Assembly (NCBI GenBank): GCA_016873845.1
Contig: VGVX01000012.1
Span: 1-47,052 of the forward strand
Source of the DNA: Ignavibacteria bacterium
GTDB lineage: Bacteria > Bacteroidota > Ignavibacteria > Ch128b
Reading direction: 5' to 3'
Length of the DNA: 47,052 nt
The notes below the pieces were generated by a model, which had not been told where the DNA came from, made no database searches, and was given only the letters and a program-made list of their open reading frames with translations. Positions 32,586-41,520 of this stretch are shown here, one piece after another (the stretch's first letter is position 1; each line of letters begins with the position of its first letter). The position numbers were made by a program, and so were the translations under genes.

Positions 32586-33503
32586 ATGAAAAAAAATCAA
32601 ATATTCATCGGATTAGCTTTTCTTTTGCTTGCTGCAATTCTGTGGGGAGCTGTATCCTTTAATGGTGAATTTGTTGTAAATCTGAAAATTCCATTACAAG
32701 TTTCAGCTACTACTACTGATTTATCGGTCGACGAAGATATCCCATCTCATGTACGATTAAAAGTAAAAGCATCAGGCTGGAATCTTTTGCGGACTAAATT
32801 AGACGTAAATAAACAAGTCATTATTGACTTGAGTCAGTATCAAAACAATTCTGTAATTCAACTTTCTAAATTTAATCCCGAACAATTTGACCTTTTGCCT
32901 AATTTCGAAATACTTGACGTTAAACCCGAAACTATTCTGCTGACACTAAAAAGGACCTACGAGAAAAAAATTAAAGTTATACCCAATTTAAAATTAACTT
33001 TCAAGAATGAGCATGCAATAGTTTCACCGATTTACGTCACGCCAAGCGAAATCAAAATCCGCGGTTCGAGTAAGAACTTATTAAAAATTGATTCGATTTA
33101 TACCAATGAAATTATACTAAAAAATTTATTTGAAGATGTTGATATCTCAACTTCACTTCAAGATACAATGATGAATGTGATTGTATATGAAAAGATTCCG
33201 ATACAGGTTAAATTCAAAGTAGAACAAATTGCAGACAAGACTTTTGAATCAATTCCAGTCGAAATGGTTAATTCTCCAGAAGGCAAGTTTGTCGTTTTAA
33301 TACCTAATGAAATTGGTGTAAAACTTCGTGGGGGGATAAAAATTCTTACTGGACTTACTACAGATTCAATAAAAGCATTCATTGATCTTAGCAATGTAAA
33401 TTTAGATTCGACGAACATTGTTACGCCAATTATTTTCGCCCCGATAGGATCGGAATTAATAGAAACTTCTCCAAATCAAATTAACCTCATAATCCGAAAG
33501 TAG
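32586..33503 (+). CDS. YbbR-domain protein (CdaR-like)
   Basis: An N-terminal membrane anchor (IFIGLAFLLLAAILWGAVSF) is followed by tandem extracytoplasmic YbbR-like beta domains (FVVNLKIPLQVSATTTDLSVDEDIPSHVRLKVKASG; KIKVIPNLKLTFKNEHAIV; RGSSKNLLKID). The last segment FAPIGSELIETSPNQINLIIRK matches family ends. In many Bacteroidota and Firmicutes such proteins accompany the di-adenylate cyclase CdaA and regulate c-di-AMP synthesis. Here cdaA is not adjacent, so only the domain is certain. tmk follows one base after the stop, beginning the compact ybbR-tmk-ctp-tauE unit. Confidence 0.8.
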   Translation: MKKNQIFIGLAFLLLAAILWGAVSFNGEFVVNLKIPLQVSATTTDLSVDEDIPSHVRLKVKASGWNLLRTKLDVNKQVIIDLSQYQNNSVIQLSKFNPEQFDLLPNFEILDVKPETILLTLKRTYEKKIKVIPNLKLTFKNEHAIVSPIYVTPSEIKIRGSSKNLLKIDSIYTNEIILKNLFEDVDISTSLQDTMMNVIVYEKIPIQVKFKVEQIADKTFESIPVEMVNSPEGKFVVLIPNEIGVKLRGGIKILTGLTTDSIKAFIDLSNVNLDSTNIVTPIIFAPIGSELIETSPNQINLIIRK

Positions 33504-33504
33504 T

Positions 33505-34134
33505 ATGTTCATAACATTTGAAGGCATAGACGCATCAGGCAAATCCACGCATGTAAAACTTCTTGAAAAGTATTTTTTGGAGCAAGGTCGAAAGGTCATT
33601 ATTGTCAGAGAACCAGGCGGTACAAAAGTCTCAGAGGAGATCCGAAAAATTCTTCTCTCAAAAAAAAATCTTGAAATGGTAAGAGAATGTGAAATATTCC
33701 TTTTTTGTGCCAGCCGCACTCAGTTGGTTCAAGAAACAATTCTCCCAAAGTTAAAGGAAGGTTACGTTGTAATCTCAGATCGATTTCATGATTCGACTAC
33801 AGCTTATCAAGGAGCAGGACGTGAGATTTCACCAGAAGACATAAATACGCTTCATAAAATCGCAATCGATGGGTGTCTGCCGCATCTTACCTTTTTTATT
33901 GATATTGAGTATGAAGAAGCACTTAGAAGACAGACGGCAAATAAAAAAAGTCATGATAGAATAGAATCGACGGGTAAGGAATTTTTTGACAGGGTCCGTG
34001 ATGGATATGTTGAGATAAGCAAGCGAGAGCCAAATCGTGTACACATCATAAACGGTTACGAGAACGTCAATAAAATTCACGAAAAGATTGTCAATATAAT
34101 AAAAGAGAAAATGGAATTGGATAAAAGCTTATGA
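33505..34134 (+). CDS. tmk: Thymidylate kinase
   Basis: 209 residues. It phosphorylates dTMP to dTDP. The P-loop is EGIDASGKSTHVKLLEKYF, followed by REPGGTKVSEEIR and the family motif SDRFHDSTTAYQGAGRE. FIDIEYEEALRRQT is the lid region. Its stop codon shares four bases (ATGA) with the start of the downstream protease gene, indicating coupling. The neighbouring ybbR ends one base earlier, so the start is well fixed. Confidence 0.96.
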   Translation: MFITFEGIDASGKSTHVKLLEKYFLEQGRKVIIVREPGGTKVSEEIRKILLSKKNLEMVRECEIFLFCASRTQLVQETILPKLKEGYVVISDRFHDSTTAYQGAGREISPEDINTLHKIAIDGCLPHLTFFIDIEYEEALRRQTANKKSHDRIESTGKEFFDRVRDGYVEISKREPNRVHIINGYENVNKIHEKIVNIIKEKMELDKSL

Positions 34135-35780
34135 AACGATTTGAAATAATACTGATATCAATGTTTCTTTTAACTTTTTCGGTCGGATTTTTTGTCGCAA
34201 GCAGTGACATTTACTTTGAGATCAACAAAAACATAGAACTTTTTGGCAAAGTATATAGAGATGTCACGCTAAATTATGTGGATGAAATATCACCCGAAAA
34301 ATTCATGCTAAGTGGTATTAAAGGAATGCTTCAAACTCTTGATCCATATTCAGTATTTATTGATGAAAGCAAGAAAGGAGAAGTTGACCTGCTCACTACC
34401 GGCAAATATGGAGGCGTAGGAATTCTGATCGGCCTTAAAGGTGATGAAATTTCAATTACAGAAGTAATGGCCGGTTATTCTGCTCAGCGGCAGGGATTAA
34501 AAGTCGGAGATGTGATAATCGAAATAAATAGGAATAAAATTAATAGAGATAATTATGATGATATAAGTAGTTTGGTTCGAGGTGAGCCTGGCACCGAAGT
34601 TCATTTCAAAATCAGAAGATCAGAGGAATCTACCGAAATAGAATTTCATTTGATACGAGAAGAAATTCAGGTTAAGAATTTATCTTTTGCAGATTTCATC
34701 CCAGGTGAAGATGGGATTTTATATCTCAAGCTCGATCGTTTCTCCCGCAGAGCAGGGGAAGAGATTGAAGAAGCATTAAATTCTTTAAATCATAAAGAAA
34801 AAACTAAAATGGTTGTTTTAGATTTAAGGTCAAATCCTGGAGGATTGCTGCAAAGTGCCGTAGATGTCCTTGAAAAATTTATTATCCCGGGTGAAAAATT
34901 AGTCGAAATGAGAGGTAGAGCCCCAGAATCAAATAAATCTTATTCTTCAGTTGAAAGCCCAGTTTTCAATAATATTCCGCTTGCCGTTCTCGTTGATGAG
35001 AATTCGGCAAGTGCCAGTGAAATTGTTGCTGGATGCATGCAAGACTTAGACAGAGGAATAATTACAGGGAGTCCGACATTTGGCAAAGGTCTCGTGCAAT
35101 CCATACTTCCTTTGCCTTACAAGGCAACTTTGAAATTAACTACAGCAAAATATTTCACTCCCAGCGGGAGATGTATCCAAAAATCTGAACATTCAGCTAT
35201 GTCTAAAAGTGTAATAATTAAATCGGCTGATTCTACAAATACAAATTATAAAACTAAAAATAATCGCATAGTAAAAGGTTCGGGTGGTGTGACTCCGGAT
35301 TCAGTAATAATCAATCCTGAGCTTTCTGATATTGCGCTGGATTTTTACAAGAGAGCTATATTTTTCAAGTTTGCTGCTAAATACTTGAATGAGAATCAAA
35401 ATATTAATTTAGCCAAAATACCGAAGGACACATTTATTCAAGATTTTAAATCTTATCTACTGTTAAATAAGATTAACTACAAATCAAAATTCGAAAAGGA
35501 ACTTGACGACGTCATTGAAATTGCCGGAAAAGATAATAATTTAGCAGGAATTATTTCAGAGCTTCATGCAATAAAAAACAAAAGTAATTTATCCGTGAAT
35601 AATTTGATAGATAAAAACGCCGATGAAATTTACTGGATATTAATTTCAGAACTTGCAAGTCATCTTAATGGTGAAAACGGCAGAATCAAATATTTGTTGA
35701 AGTCCGACCACCAACTTATGGAAACGGTAAAAATATTAAAGAACCGAAAGCTGTACAATAAACTTTTGAATATAAATTAA
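34131..35780 (+). CDS. C-terminal processing protease (S41, CtpA type)
   Basis: An N-terminal membrane anchor/signal (IILISMFLLTFSVGFFVA) precedes a PDZ domain (YGGVGILIGLKGDEISITEVM .. GLKVGDVIIEINRNKI). The S41 core has LDLRSNPGGLLQSAVDVLEKF, then Ser294 in ENSASASEI and Lys319 in TFGKGLVQS. They lie 25 residues apart, as in the Ser/Lys dyad of the family. A C-terminal helical extension of about 150 residues (from FYKRAIFFKFAAKYL) is longer than minimal CtpA. It would cleave or trim periplasmic proteins. Starts inside the tmk stop and its own stop overlaps the tauE start. Confidence 0.93.
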   Translation: MKRFEIILISMFLLTFSVGFFVASSDIYFEINKNIELFGKVYRDVTLNYVDEISPEKFMLSGIKGMLQTLDPYSVFIDESKKGEVDLLTTGKYGGVGILIGLKGDEISITEVMAGYSAQRQGLKVGDVIIEINRNKINRDNYDDISSLVRGEPGTEVHFKIRRSEESTEIEFHLIREEIQVKNLSFADFIPGEDGILYLKLDRFSRRAGEEIEEALNSLNHKEKTKMVVLDLRSNPGGLLQSAVDVLEKFIIPGEKLVEMRGRAPESNKSYSSVESPVFNNIPLAVLVDENSASASEIVAGCMQDLDRGIITGSPTFGKGLVQSILPLPYKATLKLTTAKYFTPSGRCIQKSEHSAMSKSVIIKSADSTNTNYKTKNNRIVKGSGGVTPDSVIINPELSDIALDFYKRAIFFKFAAKYLNENQNINLAKIPKDTFIQDFKSYLLLNKINYKSKFEKELDDVIEIAGKDNNLAGIISELHAIKNKSNLSVNNLIDKNADEIYWILISELASHLNGENGRIKYLLKSDHQLMETVKILKNRKLYNKLLNIN

Positions 35781-36598
35781 TGGAAATTCTCGTTGCTGCA
35801 GCATATCTTTTGCTCGGCTTATTAGTTGGTTTTATTGCTGGCGCTTTTGGATTGGGTGGCGGTGTAATAATGGTACCTGCATTTTTGTACCTTTTTAAGT
35901 TCCACGGCTTCTCAAATGAGATAATCCCATTTCTCGCAATCGGAACAAGTCTTTTTGCTTCAACTGCAGCTTCATCGGCTGGGACTTATAGACACCTTAA
36001 AAACAAAAATCTTAATATCAAAGTTGGAATACTCTTTGGCTTATTTGCAGTTGTAGCGAGTTCCTCACTATCTTTTGTTGCTGTTAGTTTACCAGCGAAG
36101 ACTCTAAAATTGATTTTTGGTTTTGTACTAATTCTTGTTACAATACGTCTATTCATGCAGAATGGGATCAAAGATGTTGAGGATCAAAAACCAGCAAAGT
36201 ATTCATATTTGTTTGCTCCTATCTTTGGCGGAATGGTTGGCTCACTTTCGGCATTTGCGGGCGTAGGCGGAGGAATCATTGCTGTTCCAATTCTGCATTA
36301 TATATTCAAACTTCCATTTAAGAAAGCGATTGGGACAAGTAATATAATAATTATTTTTTCAGCATTCGCAGCGGCCGTATCATATATTATAACTGGATTG
36401 CAAAATTCAAGCCTGCCTCAATTTACACTTGGATATATTTTCCTGCTCGCAGGTATTCCGGCTGGAATTGGTGCTATCCTCTCGGCAGGAATGGGAGCTC
36501 AATATTCATTCGTATCTCAAAACAGAAAATTGAAAATTCTATTCGCATTGTTGATCCTATTAGTGGATTTAAAAATTTTCTTTGATGTTTTGAATTGA
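35780..36598 (+). CDS. TauE/SafE-family anion permease
   Basis: 272 residues with about eight hydrophobic helices. The family's internal duplication is clear: AGAFGLGGGVIMVPAFLYL in the first half and AFAGVGGGIIAVPILHYIF in the second. ATG 35780 overlaps the stop of the protease (TAATG). Members export sulfite, sulfoacetate or other organosulfur anions; the real substrate cannot be read from sequence. It is the last gene of the ybbR-tmk-ctp-tauE unit, facing the convergent minus-strand response regulator 24 bases downstream. Confidence 0.88.
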   Translation: MEILVAAAYLLLGLLVGFIAGAFGLGGGVIMVPAFLYLFKFHGFSNEIIPFLAIGTSLFASTAASSAGTYRHLKNKNLNIKVGILFGLFAVVASSSLSFVAVSLPAKTLKLIFGFVLILVTIRLFMQNGIKDVEDQKPAKYSYLFAPIFGGMVGSLSAFAGVGGGIIAVPILHYIFKLPFKKAIGTSNIIIIFSAFAAAVSYIITGLQNSSLPQFTLGYIFLLAGIPAGIGAILSAGMGAQYSFVSQNRKLKILFALLILLVDLKIFFDVLN

Positions 36599-36621
36599 AT
36601 TTATCACTTTTCGTGAGGGGT

Positions 36622-36981
36622 TTATAAGAATTTAACCGCTTTATCAAGTAAAGCCTGTTTAAAGAACGGCTTAGAAATATAGTCATCACATCCAACTTCA
36701 AGAAATCTTTCCCGATCGCCTACCATTGCATACGCCGTTACAGCAATAATTGGAATCTTCTTAAATCGTTCGTCCCGTCGAAGCAGCTTTACTGCATCAA
36801 CTCCATCGATTCTGCCGGGGAGATTGATATCCATCAGAATCAAATCGTAATGATTATCAGTAACTATTTGCATAATATTTTCTGCCATATCAAAACAATC
36901 AAGTTCAGCAAGACCACGAAAATATATTTTTACGAGCTCTTGTGAGTCAGGATTGTCTTCTATGTATAAAATTTTCTTCAT
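36622..36981 (-). CDS. Single-domain response regulator (CheY-like receiver)
   Basis: ATG 36981 (MKKILYIEDNPDSQELVKIYF) gives 119 residues, one receiver domain with no output domain. The in-frame extension to 37038 is hydrophobic and AT-rich and is not part of the fold. Acidic pocket Glu8/Asp9, phospho-acceptor Asp51 in LILMDINLPG, Thr in AVTAYAMVGD and the invariant Lys in YISKPFF are all present. Such stand-alone receivers often work with hybrid or orphan kinases, for example the TPR histidine kinase at 6030-8318, but no link is shown here. It is one of very few minus-strand genes in the window. Confidence 0.9.
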   Translation of the reverse strand: MKKILYIEDNPDSQELVKIYFRGLAELDCFDMAENIMQIVTDNHYDLILMDINLPGRIDGVDAVKLLRRDERFKKIPIIAVTAYAMVGDRERFLEVGCDDYISKPFFKQALLDKAVKFL

Positions 36982-37130
36982 TCTAATAAAATTTTGAAAA
37001 ATTTGTACCAAATATAAAATCAAAACTTCTAATATCAAAGAATTTTATAAATTTCAGATAAAATAAAACTATTCGACTAATTTTATTATCTGTCTTGGTC
37101 AAAGTGGTTAATCTTTTTATTGGCATTTCC

Positions 37131-37160
37131 TTGACTTTATAAACCTCTTTTTTAAAATTG
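37131..37160 (+). promoter_or_regulatory. Possible promoter ahead of the hydrolase gene
   Basis: TTG at 37131-37133 within TTGACT, 19 bases, then TAAAATTG at 37153-37160. It is a weak match to TAnnTTTG. The predicted start of transcription is close to the ATG at 37168, as at der. Confidence 0.3.
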
Positions 37161-37167
37161 GTACTGC

Positions 37168-38013
37168 ATGAAGAAAGATTTTCAATTGGTAACTTCCCGA
37201 GGAAATCTTGTGAGGATATCGACCTATTTTATTTCTGCCCCCGATACTTCACCATGTGTTTTTTTAGTACATGGTTTTAAGGGATTTAAAGATTGGGGTT
37301 TTGGTCCTTTCCTATGTGAAAAACTTGCAGAATCTGGTTTCTTCGCAGTTGGTTTCAATTTCTCTCATAATGGAGTTGGGGAGGACTTATTCAATTTTTC
37401 TGAATTGGATAAGTTTGCCAATAATACAATTACACTCGAAGTTGAAGAACTCGGAGAAGTAGTTAACTTTTATAAAAATAGCGGTTTGGGTTTTAAACCA
37501 AAAAATAATCAAATAGGATTGATAGGACACTCAAGAGGTGGAGCGATTTCATTAATCTACTCGGCTGAAAACTCTGATGTTAAAGCCTTGGCACTTTGGG
37601 CTGCTGTTTCGCAATTAGATAGATATTCAGAAAGACAGAAGAGTGCATGGATGAAAAATGGATTTTTCGAAGTTTTGAACACTCGAACAAATCAAGTTAT
37701 GCGTTTGAACAGTGTGCTTTTGGAAGATATAATAGAAAACATGAATCGATTTGATCTGATGAGCAAAATCGCGAAAATTAATGCACCTGCACTTATTGTT
37801 CATGGTGAACAAGATCTCGCCGTTCCTGTAGCTGAAGCGTATGAGCTCTATCAATCCTCAAAGATTGAAAATTCCGAATTGCTTTTAATTGAAAAAACCG
37901 GTCATACGTTTGATATCGTTCATCCATTTCAAGGAAGTAATAAAAAATTCGATTTCGTTATTGAACGAACCATTGAATTTTTTCAAGAAAAATTAAACCA
38001 AAAAGATTTATGA
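37168..38013 (+). CDS. Alpha/beta-hydrolase (dienelactone-hydrolase/esterase-like)
   Basis: 281 residues. The nucleophile elbow GLIGHSRGGAIS contains Ser122. The acid is likely Asp216 in VHGEQDLAVPVAE and the base His246 in EKTGHTFDIVHPF. The oxyanion strand VFLVHGFKGFKDWGF is near the N-terminus. No signal peptide, so it is cytoplasmic. The substrate is unknown; family members act as carboxylesterases or acyl hydrolases. It is translationally coupled (ATGA overlap at 38010) to the Fe-S membrane oxidoreductase, which hints at a shared role, possibly in fatty-acid or acyl metabolism, but this is a guess. Confidence 0.85.
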   Translation: MKKDFQLVTSRGNLVRISTYFISAPDTSPCVFLVHGFKGFKDWGFGPFLCEKLAESGFFAVGFNFSHNGVGEDLFNFSELDKFANNTITLEVEELGEVVNFYKNSGLGFKPKNNQIGLIGHSRGGAISLIYSAENSDVKALALWAAVSQLDRYSERQKSAWMKNGFFEVLNTRTNQVMRLNSVLLEDIIENMNRFDLMSKIAKINAPALIVHGEQDLAVPVAEAYELYQSSKIENSELLLIEKTGHTFDIVHPFQGSNKKFDFVIERTIEFFQEKLNQKDL

Positions 38014-39974
38014 AAACAATAATATTCACAATTATACTAATCACCGCATTCACATTTTTCTTCTATAACTTAAGAAGAATGTTTGGCTACCTGAAAATCG
38101 GGCAAAAAGATAATCGGTTCGATAAGCCTTTACTGCGATTCAAAAATGTTATCCTCATTGGTATAGGGCAATCTAAGCTGCTGCGAGAACCATTCGCAGG
38201 TTTCATGCATGCATTCATATTTTGGGGATTCTTAGCTTTAATTATTGTTGTTGTTGAATCTATAATTCAAGGATTCATCCATGATTTTCATTTTTCTGGA
38301 TTAAAGAGCGTTTATAGTATCATTACGGCAACACAAGATATTTTCAGTGTGTTAATCGTTTTAAGCGTTCTGGCAGCAATTTATAGAAGATTCATCCGGA
38401 AAGTTGAACGATTAAAATCCGAGCATGACGGCAATCTTGATGCTGCATTCATACTCGGAATGATTTTAATTGTTATAACTTCGATGGTGGCTCAGAATGT
38501 TTTTAACACAAACATTAGTGAATATGATTCGAGATTCATGAGTCCTGCTATTAGTGCAAATCTTGATTTTTCAGGAATTGATGTGAATTTTTATTACGAA
38601 CTATTTTGGTGGATTCATATCGTAACGATATTTGTTTTTGTGAATTACCTCCCCTTTTCAAAACATTTCCATGTAATTACTTCCTTGCCAAATGTTTATT
38701 TCGCTAAGCTTGAACAACAAAGGGATCAAATCTCTCCAATTAATCTCGAAGATGAAAGTTTGACTCATTTCGGTGCTTTAGATGTTGAGCATCTAACTTG
38801 GAAACAATTATTCGATGGTTACACTTGTACTGAGTGCGGGCGATGTACTTCAGCTTGTCCAGCGAATAATACGGGAAAGACTCTTTCACCGCGAAAAGTG
38901 ATTATGGATATTCGCCAAAGAGTTTTAGACAGAGCTAAGCAAAATTCTGCAATTACGGGAGAAGATCAGATTAAAACTCTTGTGCATAATTATATTTCTG
39001 ATGAGGAAATTTGGGCATGTACGACTTGTAATGCTTGTGTCCATGAGTGTCCCGTGATGATTGAACATGTAGATTCAATTGTTGAGATGCGGCGAGGTTT
39101 AGTTTTATCCGAAGCTAACTTCCCGAATGAATTAAACGTTGTATTCAAAAACTTTGAGACAAATTTTACCCCTTGGGCTTTCAGTTATGAAGAACGTGCA
39201 GATTGGGCCGAAGGATTGGATATTCCAATAGCAAATCATAACAACGATGCAGAGTATTTGTTTTGGGTCGGTTGTGCCGGTTCATTTGATGAAAGGTATA
39301 AAAAAGTCAGCCGAGCATTTTCTCAATTAATGAAAAAAGGGGGGATAAGTTTTAAGATCCTTGGCAAGGAGGAAAAATGTAATGGAGATGCCGCTCGTCG
39401 ATTGGGTAATGAATATCTTGCACAAATTCTTATGAAAGAAAATATCCAGACTCTTGAAAAATACAACATCAAAAAAATTATCACTGCGTGTCCTCATTGT
39501 TTTCATTCATTGAAAAATGAATACAAACAGTTTGGCGGTAATTACGAAGTCTATCACCATTCAGAAATAATTGGAAAACTGATTAAGGAAGGTTCTATAA
39601 ATCTACAAAATGAATTAGCTAAAACTGTGACTTATCACGATTCGTGCTATCTTGGACGTTACAATGAAATCTACGATGAACCGCGTAATTCGATCAGCAA
39701 AATAAACAAAGTTAATTTAGTGGAAATGAATCGAACGCGAGATCGAGGATTCTGCTGCGGAGCTGGAGGTGGGAGAATGTTTCTCGAAGAAACTGAAGGG
39801 AAACGGATCAACGTTGAGCGCGTCGAAGAAGCTCTCAAACTGAAACCCGATGTGATTGCATCTGCATGTCCATTTTGCATGATTATGCTCAATGATGGAG
39901 TGAAGTCATTCGAAACGGCAAGTGATCTTGTAGAGATTAAAGATATTTCCGAATTAATTTTGGAATCTCTTTGA
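38010..39974 (+). CDS. Membrane Fe-S oxidoreductase, ETF:menaquinone-oxidoreductase-like (HdrD/CCG domains)
   Basis: 654 residues. The first about 230 hold five or so membrane helices with conserved histidines (GFMHAFIFWGF, WWIHIVTIF, PFSKHFHVIT) like NarI-type haem-b domains. Two 4Fe-4S motifs follow: CTECGRCTSACP (first Cys 273) and CTTCNACVHECP (first Cys 337). Two CCG domains come next, the first with WVGCAGSFDER, EEKCNGDAARR and ACPHCFHSL. The second has HDSCYLGRYN and FCCGAGGGRMFLEET. This architecture is shared by proteins proposed to pass electrons from electron-transfer flavoprotein to menaquinone. No etfAB genes are in the window. Overlaps the hydrolase stop by four bases. Confidence 0.85.
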   Translation: MKTIIFTIILITAFTFFFYNLRRMFGYLKIGQKDNRFDKPLLRFKNVILIGIGQSKLLREPFAGFMHAFIFWGFLALIIVVVESIIQGFIHDFHFSGLKSVYSIITATQDIFSVLIVLSVLAAIYRRFIRKVERLKSEHDGNLDAAFILGMILIVITSMVAQNVFNTNISEYDSRFMSPAISANLDFSGIDVNFYYELFWWIHIVTIFVFVNYLPFSKHFHVITSLPNVYFAKLEQQRDQISPINLEDESLTHFGALDVEHLTWKQLFDGYTCTECGRCTSACPANNTGKTLSPRKVIMDIRQRVLDRAKQNSAITGEDQIKTLVHNYISDEEIWACTTCNACVHECPVMIEHVDSIVEMRRGLVLSEANFPNELNVVFKNFETNFTPWAFSYEERADWAEGLDIPIANHNNDAEYLFWVGCAGSFDERYKKVSRAFSQLMKKGGISFKILGKEEKCNGDAARRLGNEYLAQILMKENIQTLEKYNIKKIITACPHCFHSLKNEYKQFGGNYEVYHHSEIIGKLIKEGSINLQNELAKTVTYHDSCYLGRYNEIYDEPRNSISKINKVNLVEMNRTRDRGFCCGAGGGRMFLEETEGKRINVERVEEALKLKPDVIASACPFCMIMLNDGVKSFETASDLVEIKDISELILESL

Positions 39975-39988
39975 GATTTTTATATTTG
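39960..39988 (+). promoter_or_regulatory. Bacteroidota-type promoter ahead of the deoxyhypusine-synthase homologue
   Basis: TTG at 39960-39962, 18 bases, then a perfect TATATTTG at 39981-39988. It overlaps the stop of the Fe-S protein gene (39972-39974) and lies 37 bases before the ATG at 40026, with AAAAAGGAAA in between. Confidence 0.45.
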
Positions 39989-40025
39989 TTATAGGTAAAT
40001 CCTCAGAAAAAGGAAAAATTATAAA

Positions 40026-41129
40026 ATGAAAAAGAAATATCTTTCAGGAAAAAAGATCTCGACTAAATCAATTCCATCGAATGTAAAAATAGTGGATTTA
40101 GTGGATAATTATTTTCAAGCATATAATGCCGGCAGATTGCATGATGCGTGCAGGTTGTTTGTTGATAAAATGTTAGAACCGGATGTCACAGTCGGGATGA
40201 GCTTAACTGGCGCATTAACTCCTGCCGGGCTGGGTGGAACTTGCATTGTTCCATTAATTAAAGCTGGTTTTATTGATTGGATTGTGAGCACAGGTGCAAA
40301 TTTATATCATGATACGCATTTCGGAATTGGTTTAAATCTGCACAAAGGGAGTCCTTTTTATAATGACGTTTCACTTCGTGAAAATGAAGTTGTTCGGATT
40401 TATGACATAGTATTTGATTATAATGTGCTTCTTTCCACAGATTCTTTCTATAGAAAAGTCCTAAGATCCGCCGCATTTCAGAAAGAAATGAGTACTGCAG
40501 AATTTCATTATATCTTAGGAAAATTTGTGTATGAAAGGGAGAAAGCGCTGAAAATCCCCCATCAAAGTCTTTTATCAAATGCGTATCTCCACAAAGTTCC
40601 CGTTTATACTTCTTCTCCTGGAGATAGTTCAATAGGTATGAATGTAGCAGCGCTAGAATTTCATGGAAGTAAACTAAAATTTGATGTCAATAAAGATGTT
40701 AATGAAACAACTGCAATCGTGCTGGATGCTAAACTAAACGAAGGAAAAAGTGCAGTTTTAATATTTGGAGGAGGCTCTCCAAAAAATTTTATGCTTCAAA
40801 CTGAACCCCAAATTCAAGAAGTTTTAAGAATTGATGAAAAAGGACACGATTATTTTCTGCAAATTACTGATGCTCGACCAGATACGGGTGGACTTTCAGG
40901 CGCTACACCGGCAGAAGCTGTTAGCTGGGGGAAAGTTGATCCGAATCGACTCCCTGATGCTGTTGTATGTTATTGCGACACGACAATTGCAATGCCTATA
41001 ATTACTTCCTATTCGTTATCAGCAAAAAAGAGAAGAAAGCATAAAAAACTATATCTAAAGTTAGATAAGATGATGAAGCAACTTGAGTCAGCTCATCGCT
41101 ATTCTTTGAAAAAAAACAAAAAGTGGTAA
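40026..41129 (+). CDS. Deoxyhypusine-synthase-family protein
   Basis: 367 residues, the normal length of [27 protein letters not shown] and [19 protein letters not shown] are the NAD/spermidine-binding blocks. [25 protein letters not shown] carries Lys303 at the place of the essential enzyme-linked Lys (SWGK in the human enzyme, Lys329). The C-terminus is very basic ([10 protein letters not shown]). Bacteria do not have eIF5A; bacterial members are thought to act in polyamine chemistry such as homospermidine-type reactions, or to have unknown targets. It has its own promoter and stands before the small DNA-binding protein gene. Confidence 0.88.
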   Translation: MKKKYLSGKKISTKSIPSNVKIVDLVDNYFQAYNAGRLHDACRLFVDKMLEPDVTVGMSLTGALTPAGLGGTCIVPLIKAGFIDWIVSTGANLYHDTHFGIGLNLHKGSPFYNDVSLRENEVVRIYDIVFDYNVLLSTDSFYRKVLRSAAFQKEMSTAEFHYILGKFVYEREKALKIPHQSLLSNAYLHKVPVYTSSPGDSSIGMNVAALEFHGSKLKFDVNKDVNETTAIVLDAKLNEGKSAVLIFGGGSPKNFMLQTEPQIQEVLRIDEKGHDYFLQITDARPDTGGLSGATPAEAVSWGKVDPNRLPDAVVCYCDTTIAMPIITSYSLSAKKRRKHKKLYLKLDKMMKQLESAHRYSLKKNKKW

Positions 41130-41144
41130 AATGTTAGAAAAAGC

Positions 41145-41174
41145 TTGTTTTCGGATTATAAATGTTTATATTGT
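41145..41174 (+). promoter_or_regulatory. Promoter of the histone-like gene
   Basis: TTG at 41145-41147, 19 bases, then TATATTGT at 41167-41174. A strong AGGAGG ribosome-binding site at 41205-41210, 5 bases before the ATG at 41216, follows; such a full Shine-Dalgarno is rare among the genes of this window. Confidence 0.5.
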
Positions 41175-41215
41175 CCTATGAATAATTACATTTTTCCAAA
41201 AAATAGGAGGAATAA

Positions 41216-41410
41216 ATGAGCAAATTAGAAGAATTAAAGTTCTTTATAGACTCTATGCAGCCTGATTACGAGAAATTCTATATGAAGGGGCAAAATGCCG
41301 CTGGAACTCGTTTAAGAAAAGGATTGCAGGAATTAAGAAAAAAAGCCCAAGATTTTCGGAATGAAATTCAGCAAGAAAGAATTAACCGAAAAGCTGAAAA
41401 AAGCAGCTAA
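41216..41410 (+). CDS. Histone H1-like nucleoid protein (Hc1 type)
   Basis: 64 residues, Lys/Arg/Glu-rich and all-helical. The block EKFYMKGQNAAGTRLRKGLQ with RKKAQDFRNEIQQER resembles the Hc1-like proteins of Bacteroidota and Chlamydiae ('N..AA..RARK...L.....FRK.'). These bind DNA non-specifically and help compact the nucleoid. It has its own promoter, the best Shine-Dalgarno in the window and a strong terminator after it, all consistent with high, independent expression. The family call rests on a short motif. Confidence 0.7.
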   Translation: MSKLEELKFFIDSMQPDYEKFYMKGQNAAGTRLRKGLQELRKKAQDFRNEIQQERINRKAEKSS

Positions 41411-41422
41411 AATTTTAACTTA

Positions 41423-41508
41423 GAGGCGTAGTTTTTTAAAAGTTACCCTGCTTTTGCAGGTTACAATGTTAAGAATTCTTGACTATTAAATAATTACGCC
41501 TCTTTTTT
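41423..41508 (+). terminator. Branched terminator ahead of capA
   Basis: The outer stem GAGGCGTA (41423-41430) / TACGCCTC (41495-41502) extends several A-T pairs inward and is followed by TTTTTT. Inside lies a second hairpin with CCTGC/GCAGG around TTTT (41447-41460). It ends the histone-like gene, with its U-tract only 12 bases from the next start codon at 41521. Confidence 0.7.
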
Positions 41509-41520
41509 ATCCTCAATGCG

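Noticed and set aside
36982-37038. N-terminal extension of the response regulator
   Set aside because: The added residues are hydrophobic read-through of an AT-rich promoter area. Receiver domains start at the Met followed by KKILYIEDN.
40270-40632. Minus-strand open frame of 120 codons
   Set aside because: It lies wholly inside the deoxyhypusine-synthase homologue, whose motifs are intact, and its translation has no protein-like domain. It is an antisense shadow.
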